In this document: one piece after another, positions 1 through 7,511 of the stretch
Layout of the letters: each line of letters begins with the position of its first letter
Numbering within the stretch: position 1 is the stretch's first letter
Assembly: GCA_009782165.1 (NCBI GenBank)
Contig: WQUH01000116.1
Coordinates: 1 to 12,701 of the forward strand
Direction: 5' to 3'
Source of the DNA: Pseudomonadota bacterium
GTDB taxonomy: Bacteria; Desulfobacterota; Desulfobulbia; Desulfobulbales; Desulfobulbaceae
DNA: 12,701 nt
The notes under the pieces: generated by a model
Seen by the model: only the letters and a program-made list of their open reading frames with translations
The model's database searches: none
Told to the model about the DNA's origin: nothing
Program-made: the position numbers and the translations under genes

Positions 1-162
1 TTTCTGGGCGGCATTGGCTGAGGACGAAGCAGCGCCGTTCTGGTGGTCGGTCGCGTTTTTCAGATGGGAGGCGAACAGCCCTTCGTGGTTGGCGCTGTTC
101 GATGCCGTTGACTGGGGAGCGGAAGACAGGAGGTCGGCAGGTGCGATTGCAAGTGCTGGCAT
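1..162 (-). CDS. fliK: FliK, flagellar hook-length control protein (N-terminal 54 codons, cut by window edge)
   Basis: Translation from the ATG at 162 gives 54 codons that stay open to the window edge, beginning MPALAIAPADLL and containing GLFASHL followed by an Ala/Ser/Asn/Gln-rich low-complexity stretch. FliK proteins start with a short conserved F-x-x-x-L patch and continue into a disordered, Ala/Ser/Pro/Gln-rich ruler segment. They are secreted through the flagellar export apparatus, measure hook length and switch FlhB specificity with their C-terminal domain, which lies outside this window. The start lies 5 bp after the stop of the MotE-like gene, so translation is probably coupled; no strong Shine-Dalgarno is visible. 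Identification rests mainly on position after fliJ and the motE/ylxF-type gene, as in many flagellar operons, plus composition. The sequence itself is too short to be diagnostic. Confidence 0.7.
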   Translation of the reverse strand, partial: MPALAIAPADLLSSAPQSTASNSANHEGLFASHLKNATDHQNGAASSSANAAQK

Positions 163-167
163 AGGCG

Positions 168-707
168 TTATCGGGTGTCTGTGAGGGAAAAGGTGGTGGT
201 CAGTTTGGCCGCCTTTTCCCGATCCATGTTGTTGAGTATCCGGGCCGTGGCCTTGGTTTTCATTTTGCCCAGAATGGCAACCGCCAAGGCTTGATCCACA
301 GTGCTCAAAACCGTGGCGGCCTTGTCGGCGCTCATCTTTTCGTACGTCTTGGCGAGTTCGCCAATCCGTTTCTGCTCCTCGGCGCTCTTCTGTTCGAGGA
401 GTTTTTCAACCCGAACCCGGAGTTGGTCGAGCTGTTCGATTTTCTTATCGACCTCGGCCGCCAATCTCTTTAGTTCATTTTGCTTGCTCTCCAGCTCTTC
501 GCGTTCACGGGCCAGAGGCGAGCCGCCGACCTGGAGCCGCTCCATGATCCGGCGTTCCTCCACCGAGCCGTAGGGCTGATCCTGGGAGGTCTGGGCTGCC
601 TGGGTTTTCTGGTCGCCATCTTCGGCAAACGCCGGCCAGACGGCGGAAAAGAGCATCAGACCGACCAGCAGCACGGATGTGGTTTTTTTCGATGGGTATG
701 CGTTCAT
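168..707 (-). CDS. motE: MotE/YlxF-type secreted coiled-coil protein with MgtE_N-like C-terminus
   Basis: This 179-residue protein begins with a signal peptide or membrane anchor (MNAYPSKK, then hydrophobic residues about 10-28 ending AFA). Residues about 50-125 are a charged heptad-like coiled coil (REREELESKQNELKRL and onward). Residues about 118-173 resemble the MgtE intracellular N domain (MSADKAATVLSTVD, then ILGKMKTKATARILNNMD). This is the MotE/YlxF type, found between fliJ and fliK in many bacteria including Bacillus (ylxF). MotE-like proteins are periplasmic factors linked to stator or motor function. The ATG at 707 was chosen over an upstream in-frame ATG at 794 because it starts the signal peptide and has GGAG six bases upstream, while the longer form overlaps fliJ. 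It lies 46 bp after fliJ and 5 bp before fliK. The exact motor role is inferred from the family. Confidence 0.82.
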   Translation of the reverse strand: MNAYPSKKTTSVLLVGLMLFSAVWPAFAEDGDQKTQAAQTSQDQPYGSVEERRIMERLQVGGSPLAREREELESKQNELKRLAAEVDKKIEQLDQLRVRVEKLLEQKSAEEQKRIGELAKTYEKMSADKAATVLSTVDQALAVAILGKMKTKATARILNNMDREKAAKLTTTFSLTDTR

Positions 708-753
708 GGGAGGCTCCGGACTCTGTTGCGGGCGACGCCTGAGCGGGCAGGCG

Positions 754-1194
754 CTAAAGGGGTTTGCGTTCGTGGGACAGCACGGCGATCTCATCGAGCA
801 TGGTCATCTCTTTTTTCTCCAGGAACCTGGCATAGGCGGCATTTTGCTGATCCCGCACCTTTTCGATGATTTTTCGGTCTTTGCTTCTTTTCACCAGCAT
901 CTGCCGCCGTTGGGCCACCTGCTGCTGCTGTTCGATCAATTTGGTCCGCTGCGCCTCGAGTTCGTTCCGCACCAGATCGATCCGGGTATCGAACAGCCGC
1001 AGCCGGTCGACCGTGGTTCCCTGCTCCTGGTCCTGTTGCAGGTCGGCGTACAGGCCGGTCAGTTCCTTTTCGGTCTGTTGCAGCATTTTCTGAAGCCGCG
1101 CCTCGATTTCCATGGCCTGGGCCAGGGTCTGCCGCGCCGAATCTTCAAGTTGGCGGCGGTACTTGAGCACCGCATGCATGGTGAACGGCTTCAC
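754..1194 (-). CDS. fliJ: FliJ, flagellar export chaperone / ATPase stalk protein
   Basis: The product has 146 residues, the usual length for FliJ, and is almost entirely charged helix predicted to form an antiparallel coiled coil. It opens with MKPFTMHAVLKYRRQLE, matching the typical FliJ start (K-P-F, then L-x-x-R-x-x-L-E). Basic and Gln-rich heptads follow (TKLIEQQQQVAQRRQ). FliJ is the central stalk of the FliI hexamer, resembling the gamma subunit of F-type ATPase, and recycles export chaperones while linking the ATPase to FlhA. The start is a GTG at 1194 whose GTGA overlaps the TGA stop of fliI. The next Met (residue 6) would lose the conserved KPF, so the GTG is preferred. No strong ribosome-binding site is seen, so translation probably depends on coupling to fliI. 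Confidence 0.92.
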   Translation of the reverse strand: MKPFTMHAVLKYRRQLEDSARQTLAQAMEIEARLQKMLQQTEKELTGLYADLQQDQEQGTTVDRLRLFDTRIDLVRNELEAQRTKLIEQQQQVAQRRQMLVKRSKDRKIIEKVRDQQNAAYARFLEKKEMTMLDEIAVLSHERKPL

Positions 1195-2585
1195 TCGTCG
1201 CTGTCCTCAGCCTCGAGCCGATCGCCTTTTCTGCGGTCGAAGCCCGGCCGTCCCGCCCGCCTGCGGTCGGCGGCCTGACGGTCGCTGACCAGATCCCCCA
1301 GGGCGGCGACGGATTCCTCAAAGGTGGAGGATTCGTCGTAGCTCTGAATCAGAAAGCTGTTGATGGCATCGATGCGTGAGACGGCGTAGTCGATCTTTTT
1401 GTTGCTGCCGGCGGCATAGGCGCCGATGTTGATCAGATCCTCCGATTCCTGGTACACGGCAAGGACGCTGCGGAGCTTGCCCGCCAGCTTGCGGTGCCGC
1501 TGACTGGTGATGTCGCGCATCACCCGGCTGGTGGAGAGCATCACGTCGATGGCCGGGTAGTGGTTTTTGGCGGCAATGGCGCGGGACAGGACAATGTGGC
1601 CGTCCAGGATCGAGCGGACCGAATCGGCGACCGGCTCGGTCAGGTCGTCGCCGTCGACCAGCACGGTGTACAGCCCGGTGATCGAGCCCTGATCCTGAAA
1701 GTTGCCGGCCCGCTCCAGCAGCTTGGGCAGGGTGGCGAACACGCTCGGGGTATAGCCCTTGGTGGTCGGCGGCTCGCCGATGGACAGGCCGATCTCGCGC
1801 ATGGCCATGGCAAAGCGGGTGATCGAGTCCATCATCAGGAGCACGTCCTTGCCCTGCTGGCAGAAATATTCGGCGATGGCGGTGGCGACAAAGGCGCCGC
1901 GCATGCGGAGCAGCGGCGACTGATCCGAGGTGACGGCCACAATCACCGAATGGGCCAGTCCCTCCGGCCCCAGATCGCGGTCGATGAACTCCTTCACCTC
2001 GCGGCCGCGCTCGCCGATCAGGGCAATGACATTGACATCGGCCTTGGCGAATTTGGCCATCATCCCCAGCAGCACGCTTTTGCCCACCCCGGAGCCGGCC
2101 ATGATCCCCATGCGCTGACCGATGCCGCAGGTGAGCAGGCCGTTGATCGCCCGGATGCCGAGGTCGAGCGGCTTGGTGATGGCGTCGCGCCGCATCGGAT
2201 CGGGGGGCAGGGAGTAGAGCGGTTTTTCCTGCGGCAGATAGATGGGCGGGCCCTGGTCGAGGGGCGCGCCCATGCCGTCGAGCACCCGACCCAAGAGGGC
2301 GTCGCCGACCCCGATGGTCGCCTGGCCCTTCCTGACCCGGATGCGGCTGCCCGGTCCCAGACCGCGCAGCTCGCCCAGGGGCATCAGCAGGGCCCGGTTG
2401 TTGCTGTAGCCGACGATCTCGGCCGGAACAGTGGCCGCGCCCTCTTCGAGCGGCGCAATCTCGCACAGGGAGCCGATGGAGGAACGCGGACACGAACCCT
2501 CGACCACCAGGCCGACGATGCGATGCACCTTGCCGTAGGTCGTGATGGGAGAAAAGGCGCTGAGCTGGTCAACAAGAAAGGTCAT
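1191..2585 (-). CDS. fliI: FliI, flagellum-specific type III export ATPase
   Basis: This 464-residue protein is homologous to the F1-ATPase beta subunit and energises flagellar protein export at the cytoplasmic base of the motor. Visible signatures are a Walker A loop AGSGVGKS at residues 163-170, GERGREV at 191-197, a Walker B-type strand DVLLMMD ending at Asp253, and the alpha/beta ATPase signature PAIDVMLSTS at 344-353. The N-terminal beta domain starts at about residue 15 (TYGKVHRIVGLVVEG). The C-terminal helical domain is followed by an extra tail of about 25 residues (437-464) that is Arg-rich and then acidic (ADRRRAGRPGFDRRKGD, ending EDSDE). The ATG at 2585 is the only ATG, GTG or TTG start before an upstream in-frame stop; its Shine-Dalgarno is weak. 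The gene is 93 bp downstream of fliH and overlaps fliJ by 4 bases. Confidence 0.97.
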   Translation of the reverse strand: MTFLVDQLSAFSPITTYGKVHRIVGLVVEGSCPRSSIGSLCEIAPLEEGAATVPAEIVGYSNNRALLMPLGELRGLGPGSRIRVRKGQATIGVGDALLGRVLDGMGAPLDQGPPIYLPQEKPLYSLPPDPMRRDAITKPLDLGIRAINGLLTCGIGQRMGIMAGSGVGKSVLLGMMAKFAKADVNVIALIGERGREVKEFIDRDLGPEGLAHSVIVAVTSDQSPLLRMRGAFVATAIAEYFCQQGKDVLLMMDSITRFAMAMREIGLSIGEPPTTKGYTPSVFATLPKLLERAGNFQDQGSITGLYTVLVDGDDLTEPVADSVRSILDGHIVLSRAIAAKNHYPAIDVMLSTSRVMRDITSQRHRKLAGKLRSVLAVYQESEDLINIGAYAAGSNKKIDYAVSRIDAINSFLIQSYDESSTFEESVAALGDLVSDRQAADRRRAGRPGFDRRKGDRLEAEDSDE

Positions 2586-2678
2586 CGGTTGCAGGCGTCG
2601 GGGCCGGAAAAATGGGGAGCAAGGCTGCTGACTGCGGCAGCGGGCCGTACCTGTTCTTCGGACGATTTTTTTGTATTT

Positions 2679-3464
2679 CTATTCAACCACCGGATCGGAG
2701 GTCATCGCCGGTTCATTGTCCGGGGGTGCAATCAAAAAAGGCTGCTCGGCGAGGAATTCCCTGGTGCTGTCCAGTTGCTGTTCGATGGTGGCATCCACGG
2801 TACAGGTCGCCGACTCCAGCAGGCAGCCGCCCCTGGTCATGCCGGGGTCGGTCTTGAAGACCAGGCGCTCGAGGCCGCGGGTGGCGGCAACCAGGTCGGG
2901 CACCCTGGCCTCGGCCACGGCAAGGTCGTCGGGATGCAGGGTCACATGGTATTCCTCGCTCTCGATGGCCTGATCCAGGGCCGCTTCCAGGGTGGCGGCG
3001 ATGATGTTGCGCGGCGCGGTCAGCTCGCGGCGCAGGATCTTTTCGCAGAGCTGGATGAGCAGGTTGACCAGTTGGCCCCGGTTGCGCTGAAACATGGTCT
3101 TGCGCTGGTCGTCAATCTTTTGACAGCCGGTGGTGAAGGCCGCGACCGCCAGCCGCAGTTCCTGTTCGAACTGGGCGGACAGGTCGGCCATGCCGCGGTT
3201 GTAGGCCTCCTGCCGGATTGCCGCCAGATCGATGGCGGGCGCGGGTTCCGGTGCGGGTTTCGGCGCGGGCGCGGGTGTCGGCGTCGATTCGAAGACAGGC
3301 TCCGGCGGATGGTCGAATGCCGGGGTATCCTGGCCAATCGGCTCGCCGGGGACGAGGGTTTCGGCCGGGGCCGGCGCTTCCGCTCCGGCAGGCGGAATGG
3401 CGCGGCGGACCAGGGGGGTGGGGACGAACAGGGGATCCTGGCGGAAAACCTTAGACGAACTCAT
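2679..3464 (-). CDS. fliH: FliH, flagellar export ATPase regulator/stator subunit
   Basis: The 261-residue product has a short N-terminus (MSSSKVFRQDPLF), then a Pro/Ala-rich disordered linker at about residues 24-80 (TPTPAPAPKPAPEPAPA). A long helix runs over about 80-150, and a C-terminal domain ends in the family hallmark RGGCLLES at 211-218, then TVDATIEQQL. FliH is the peripheral stalk of the export ATPase: two copies bind the N-terminus of FliI and tether it to the C-ring through FliN. The ATG at 3464 has AAGGG eight bases upstream; a GTG at 3473 would add three residues. Either start lies inside the end of fliG, so the genes overlap by about 14 bases and are probably translationally coupled. 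The linker is longer than in enteric FliH, so the protein is long for the family. Confidence 0.9.
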   Translation of the reverse strand: MSSSKVFRQDPLFVPTPLVRRAIPPAGAEAPAPAETLVPGEPIGQDTPAFDHPPEPVFESTPTPAPAPKPAPEPAPAIDLAAIRQEAYNRGMADLSAQFEQELRLAVAAFTTGCQKIDDQRKTMFQRNRGQLVNLLIQLCEKILRRELTAPRNIIAATLEAALDQAIESEEYHVTLHPDDLAVAEARVPDLVAATRGLERLVFKTDPGMTRGGCLLESATCTVDATIEQQLDSTREFLAEQPFLIAPPDNEPAMTSDPVVE

Positions 3465-4464
3465 CGCCGCCACCCTTGTCGCTCAGCACCAGCTTGCCCT
3501 CTGCCTCGAGTTTCATGGCGATCCTGACAATGGTCTGCTGCATGGCCTCGACCTCGGACAGCCGCACCGGGCCCATGGCATCGAGGTCGTCCTTGATCAT
3601 CTCCGCGGCGCGGGACGACATGTTGGCAAAGAGCTTGGCCTTGATCTCGTCGGAGGCGGTCTTCAGGGCCAGGGTCAGGGAGTCGTTGTTGATCTCGCGC
3701 AGGATCATCTGGATCGAGCGGCCATCCAGGTCGCAGAGATCCTCGAAGGTGAACATCATCTTGCGGATCTCCTCGACCATGCCCGGATCGACCTGTTCGA
3801 GGTCGTCCAGAATATCGGCGTCGAGGTTGTCGCTCATGCTGTCGAGGATCTCGACCACCTTCTGCAGGCCGCCGACCTTGCGCTGATCATGGGCGCCGAC
3901 CACGATGCCGATCTCCTTGCTTAAGGCCTCCTCGATCCGGTCGATCACCGCCGGCGAGACCTTGTCCAGGGTGGCGATGCGGTGGATGACATCGGCCCGC
4001 TGGTCGTCGGGCAGGCTGGCGATGATCGCGCCGGCGTGCTCGGTGGCCTGGGTCGAGAGCACCAGGGCCAGGGTCTGGGGGTGTTCGCGTTCCAGCAGTT
4101 CGGCCACCATGGCGGGATGCATCTTGGCGATGGTTTCCAGGGGCCGGGTTTCGGTGCCGGTGATGAACTGGCGCATCAGGTTGAGCTCCCGGTCCTTGCT
4201 GCCGGAGCCGGCGATCAGCTTTTTGGCGAACTCCTGGCCCTTGACCACCAGGCCGGCCTGGCTTTCGGCGGACAACTCGAACTCCTCCAGCACCCGCGTC
4301 CTGATCTCGTCGGGGATATGGTCGATGTCCGCCATGCAGCGGGTGACCTTGAAGATCTCTTCGTCGGTCAGCTCCCGCATCACTCTGGTCGCCGTGTCCT
4401 CGCCGAGACAAATCAGCAGGATCGCCGCCTTTTTCAGTCCTGTCAGTCTATCTGCCGCTGTCAT
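3451..4464 (-). CDS. fliG: FliG, flagellar motor switch/rotor protein
   Basis: The 337-residue product matches FliG along its whole length. Its N-terminal domain (KKAAILLICLGED) binds the FliF C-terminus. The middle domain carries EHPQT at residues 127-131 (the FliM-binding EHPQR-type site), and the flexible GG linker is at 198-199. The C-terminal domain has MFTFEDL at 237-243 and the torque ring. By offset of +4 from Escherichia coli FliG, the charged residues that interact with the stator are all present: Lys268, Arg285, Asp292, Asp293 and Arg301. FliG forms the upper C-ring, converting ion flow through the stator into rotation and responding to CheY-P through FliM. AGGA lies just upstream of the ATG. 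The gene follows fliF after 84 bp and overlaps the start of fliH. Confidence 0.97.
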   Translation of the reverse strand: MTAADRLTGLKKAAILLICLGEDTATRVMRELTDEEIFKVTRCMADIDHIPDEIRTRVLEEFELSAESQAGLVVKGQEFAKKLIAGSGSKDRELNLMRQFITGTETRPLETIAKMHPAMVAELLEREHPQTLALVLSTQATEHAGAIIASLPDDQRADVIHRIATLDKVSPAVIDRIEEALSKEIGIVVGAHDQRKVGGLQKVVEILDSMSDNLDADILDDLEQVDPGMVEEIRKMMFTFEDLCDLDGRSIQMILREINNDSLTLALKTASDEIKAKLFANMSSRAAEMIKDDLDAMGPVRLSEVEAMQQTIVRIAMKLEAEGKLVLSDKGGGDEFV

Positions 4465-4548
4465 GCGTCCTGTCGGTTAGGTAAAAGTGAGCCAACGATG
4501 CGATACAATACAAAAAATTCGCAAGCCGGGAGAACGCGGTCAGCGCGC

Positions 4549-6195
4549 TCAACCCTGCTCGTGGATCCAGCCCTTGAGCACATGGGCGCTGAACACCGGA
4601 TCGTGCTCCACCCCCCGCTTGACCTTTTCCAGGGCATCGGGCGGCGGCGATTCCATGGCCGTCCGGTAGGCCGCGCCGCCCACCAAAACGCTTGTCGACC
4701 CCGGCGCCGCACCGGTGGCCGCATCCCTGCCCTGGGCCGCGCCCGTCTGTTTCGCGGTCTGGTGCTGCTGGGCCATGTCGCGGCTCAAGGTCTTCAACAG
4801 CGGCCGGATCAGGGCAAAGTAGAGCAGCAGGCCGGCCAGGACGATGAGGCCGTAGCGGATGAACGGGATGTACGGATACAGCCGGTTGCCGGTTCCCTCT
4901 TCGCCGGCGGCTGCCTCGGCCGCGCCGAGGAAGGGCATGGAGGTGACCTCGATCTTGTCGCCGCGGGCCTGATCCAGACCCAGGGCCGAGGCCACCATGG
5001 TTTCCAGGGACTTGAGTTCGGCGGGCGTGCGGGGTTCGGTCCGGGCGGCCTCCTTGTCTTTGGCCGGGATGGTCTTGTCGGCCACCAGCACCGAAACCGA
5101 CAGCTTGCTCACCGTGCCCACCGGGCGCACCGTTTTCGAGACCACCTTGCTGATTTCGTAGTTGGTGGTCCGCTGCGACCGGCTGACCGGCGGCGTGGCG
5201 GCGGCGCTCTGCATGGCGTTGCCTTCCAGGTTCGACTGGACGCCGGGGACGCCGCCGACAATGTCCGAGCCCGATTTGTCCTCGTGGATCTGCTCGCTGC
5301 GGATGACCGGTTCTTCCGGGTCAAAGGTTTCCTCGGTCTTTTCGGTCTTGGCGAAATCGAGGGTGGCGCTGACCCGCACCATGGCGTTCTTGGCGCCGAG
5401 CGACTTGTCGAGCAGGGCCTGGGCCCGGTCTTCGAGCCGCTGCTCCACCTGGGTCTGGAACTCCAGCATGTCGGGGGACAGGCCGGCCATCGTTTTTTCG
5501 CCCAGCCGCGAGAGCACGTTGCCGTTCTGGTCGATGACCGTGACCCGCTGGGGAGCCAGGCCTTCGATGGAACTGGACACCAGGTGGACGATGCCTTCGA
5601 TCTGGGGCTCGCTCAGGCGCTTGCCCGGCGCGAGCTTGATGATGACCGAGGCCGTGGCCGGTTGCTGCTGGTCTTTGAACAGCCGTTTTTCCGGCAGGGC
5701 CAGATGGACCCGCGCCGATTCCACCGGGCCGAGCGAGGCGATGGTCCGGGACAGTTCGCCTTGCAGCGCCCGGGAATAGTTGACCTTCTGGGTAAAATCG
5801 GTCAGGGCGAAGGACTGTTTGTCGAAGATCTCAAAACCGACGCCGCCGCCCTGGGGCAAGCCGAGCGAGGCCAGGCTCAGGCGGCTCTCATGGATGTTTT
5901 TCACCGGGATGAGCACGTTGTGGCCGCTGTTGTCCAACTGATAGGGGATGTTCTGGCCCTTGAGCCAGGTGATCACGGCCGAGGCGTCGGAGTCGGTGAG
6001 ATTGCCGTACAGCAACTGATAATCCGCGGTGCGCGCCTGGACGATGATCAGCACAAACAAACCCATGGTCAGGGCGGTCACGGCTGCCAGGGCTATTTTC
6101 CGGGGCAGGGGCCAGGCGGCGATGGCCGAGGTCAGGGCCTGCCAGCCGCTTTTCAGTTTTGAGGTCGCCGAGGCGTCTGTTGTCTGTTCAGCCAT
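4549..6195 (-). CDS. fliF: FliF, flagellar MS-ring protein
   Basis: This 548-residue protein is the MS-ring subunit, which houses the export gate and is the first ring assembled in the inner membrane. The first membrane helix spans about residues 34-54 (IALAAVTALTMGLFVLIIVQ). The periplasmic YscJ-type ring-building motifs are at about 57-230 (DYQLLYGNLTDSDA, then RALQGELSRTIASLGPVESARVHLALPE). A variable, acidic and Ser/Pro-containing stretch at about 280-345 corresponds to the beta-collar region. The second membrane helix is at about 443-463. The C-terminal tail (VKRGVEHDPVFSAHVLKGWI) is the FliG-binding helix pair. The ATG at 6195 has only a diffuse GAGCGAG upstream. It is 68 bp from fliE, with a GC-rich inverted repeat in the gap. 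Confidence 0.97.
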   Translation of the reverse strand: MAEQTTDASATSKLKSGWQALTSAIAAWPLPRKIALAAVTALTMGLFVLIIVQARTADYQLLYGNLTDSDASAVITWLKGQNIPYQLDNSGHNVLIPVKNIHESRLSLASLGLPQGGGVGFEIFDKQSFALTDFTQKVNYSRALQGELSRTIASLGPVESARVHLALPEKRLFKDQQQPATASVIIKLAPGKRLSEPQIEGIVHLVSSSIEGLAPQRVTVIDQNGNVLSRLGEKTMAGLSPDMLEFQTQVEQRLEDRAQALLDKSLGAKNAMVRVSATLDFAKTEKTEETFDPEEPVIRSEQIHEDKSGSDIVGGVPGVQSNLEGNAMQSAAATPPVSRSQRTTNYEISKVVSKTVRPVGTVSKLSVSVLVADKTIPAKDKEAARTEPRTPAELKSLETMVASALGLDQARGDKIEVTSMPFLGAAEAAAGEEGTGNRLYPYIPFIRYGLIVLAGLLLYFALIRPLLKTLSRDMAQQHQTAKQTGAAQGRDAATGAAPGSTSVLVGGAAYRTAMESPPPDALEKVKRGVEHDPVFSAHVLKGWIHEQG

Positions 6196-6237
6196 AATGG
6201 TGCTCGCTCGCGTTGATTATTTGCCGGTATGGACAGG

Positions 6238-6263
6238 GCGCGCCGCATGATGCCGCCGCGCGC
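6238..6263. repeat. GC-only inverted repeat between fliE and fliF
   Basis: GCGCGC at 6238-6243 and GCGCGC at 6258-6263 form a six-base-pair stem around a 14-base loop, directly after the fliE stop codon. No T-run follows on the minus strand, so it is not a canonical terminator. In the operon mRNA it could slow a nuclease or tune fliE versus fliF levels. In such GC-rich DNA a chance repeat is also quite possible. Confidence 0.3.
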
Positions 6264-6557
6264 TCACACCTGCATCCGCATGATTTCCTGATAGGCTTCG
6301 ATCGCCTTGTTGCGCACCTGCACGGCGAAACGGAGGGAAATATCCGCCTTTTCGATGGCGATCATGGCCTCGTGCAGATTCTTCTCGCCGCCGCCGTGCA
6401 ACTGCTGCATGGCCAGGTCGGCATTGCGCTGCTGCTGGTCGGTGTTGGTCATCATGGCCCCGATGATGTCGCTGAAGGTGGTTTCCGCCTGGCGGGCCTG
6501 CGAGACCGCCGGGGCGGCCAGGGTGACCGGAGGGGTGATGCCGTGAATCGTTTCCAT
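6264..6557 (-). CDS. fliE: FliE, MS-ring/rod junction protein
   Basis: The 97-residue protein has the usual FliE length and C-terminal pattern. The central part (TTFSDIIGAMMTNTDQQQRNAD) leads into a helical C-terminal half (LHEAMIAIEKADISLRFAVQVRNKAIEAYQEIMRMQV in segments), where A-D-x-S-x-x-x-x-x-x-R-N-K and the final Y-Q-E-I-M-x-M are the family hallmark. FliE connects the MS ring to the proximal rod and is one of the first substrates of the export apparatus. AGGGAG seven bases upstream of the ATG at 6557 is a clear ribosome-binding site, embedded in the end of flgC (gap 3 bp). No odd features. Confidence 0.95.
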   Translation of the reverse strand: METIHGITPPVTLAAPAVSQARQAETTFSDIIGAMMTNTDQQQRNADLAMQQLHGGGEKNLHEAMIAIEKADISLRFAVQVRNKAIEAYQEIMRMQV

Positions 6558-6560
6558 TGA

Positions 6561-6998
6561 TTAACTCCCTATTTCCAGGGCTTTCATGGCCATACGCTTG
6601 GCCGATTTGATCGTGGTGGTGTTGGCCTCGTAGGAACGGGTGGCGGACATCATGTCCACCATCTCCTTGAACACGCTGACATTGGGCAGGGCCACATAGC
6701 CGTCCGGCCGGGCGTCCGGGTGCGAGGGATCGTAGATGAGCTGGGGCGGGCTGGGGTCTTCGACGATCCTGGCGACCTTGACGCCTTCGGCCTGCCGCTG
6801 GTCCTGCATCGAGGCGGCGAGCTGCCGCTGGAACGGCATCTGTTCCGTCTGAAAGACCACGGATTTTTTCTTGTAGGGTCCGCCCTCGGGGGTCGAGGTG
6901 GTTTCGGCGTTGGCCAGATTGGAGCTGATGGTGTTCAGCCGCGTGGTCTGCGCCTTTAATCCCGAGGCGGCGATGTCGAAGGTGGTGAAGATATCCAT
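6561..6998 (-). CDS. flgC: FlgC, flagellar proximal rod protein
   Basis: The 145-residue product begins MDIFTTFDIAASGLKAQ, then RLNTISSNLANAET, the conserved N-terminal rod/hook helix. Its end is SATRSYEANTTTIKSAKRMAMKALEIG, the matching C-terminal helix with the R-S-Y-E-A-N pattern. FlgC forms part of the proximal rod that crosses the periplasm and is exported without a signal peptide. The open frame continues upstream to an in-frame ATG at 7115 that overlaps flgB, but the ATG at 6998 is right because it starts the conserved helix and has AGGAG six bases upstream. It lies 46 bp after flgB and 3 bp before fliE, matching the common flgB-flgC-fliE cluster. Confidence 0.96.
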   Translation of the reverse strand: MDIFTTFDIAASGLKAQTTRLNTISSNLANAETTSTPEGGPYKKKSVVFQTEQMPFQRQLAASMQDQRQAEGVKVARIVEDPSPPQLIYDPSHPDARPDGYVALPNVSVFKEMVDMMSATRSYEANTTTIKSAKRMAMKALEIGS

Positions 6999-7044
6999 GC
7001 CAGACTCCTGTCCCGATATTGGGGTGATAGGCTGTTTAAGCAAA

Positions 7045-7458
7045 TTATGCGCCACTATTGACGGCGTATTTGAGCATCGACAATTTTTTGTTGAGCATGG
7101 TGACCGCGGTCTCATACAGGATCTCGTTCTGCGAGAGTTTGATCATCTCCTGGTCAACGCTCACCGTGTTTCTGTCGCCGAGCCCGGCGGTGTCCCTGGT
7201 GGCGGTGATGGTCCCGCTGACCTGCTCGATCCCGGCCGGCGGCAGGGGGATATGGCCCGGCTGGGTTGCCACCGGCCGCAGGTCGCTGCTGGCCATGGCG
7301 CTGCGCAGTTGCTCCTCGAAGTGGAAGGACTTTGCCGCATATCCCGGCGTTTCGGCGTTGGCGATATTGGAGCCGATGACTTCCTGGTTCTTGGAGCGGA
7401 GATCGAGCACCTTCTGCAAGAGCCGCATGGTGGTGTCGAACTGTTGGATGTCAGGCAT
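7045..7458 (-). CDS. flgB: FlgB, flagellar proximal rod protein
   Basis: The 137-residue protein has the rod-protein signature GSNIANAETPGYAAKSFHFE near its N-terminus (residues about 29-48) and a C-terminal helix VSVDQEMIKLSQNEILYETA, with the E-M-x-K-x-x-x-N pattern. FlgB is the rod protein next to the MS ring/FliE and is exported by the type III apparatus. The upstream in-frame ATG at 7566 would give a 173-residue form overlapping the preceding gene. The ATG at 7458 was chosen because it has GGAG seven bases upstream and starts at the position expected for FlgB. It is 53 bp downstream of the TPR gene, so it is likely cotranscribed with it. Confidence 0.96.
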   Translation of the reverse strand: MPDIQQFDTTMRLLQKVLDLRSKNQEVIGSNIANAETPGYAAKSFHFEEQLRSAMASSDLRPVATQPGHIPLPPAGIEQVSGTITATRDTAGLGDRNTVSVDQEMIKLSQNEILYETAVTMLNKKLSMLKYAVNSGA

Positions 7459-7511
7459 GGAGGTTCTCCGTTGGTTGGTGGTGCAGGCCGCCGGTTGCCG
7501 CGTGGCCGGCC

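Noticed and set aside
2624..2641. Hairpin GCTGC-N8-GCAGC in the fliH-fliI gap as a terminator
   Set aside because: The stem is only five pairs and no T-run follows it on the transcribed strand.
1494..3527. Long plus-strand open frame opposite fliI/fliH
   Set aside because: It mirrors well-supported flagellar genes on the other strand. Long antisense frames are expected in GC-rich coding DNA, and its translation is low-complexity with no recognisable domain.
3982..6162. 726-codon plus-strand frame opposite fliF/fliG
   Set aside because: It is antisense to fliF and fliG, which are certain. The translation is Gly/His/Asp/Gln-rich and family-less.
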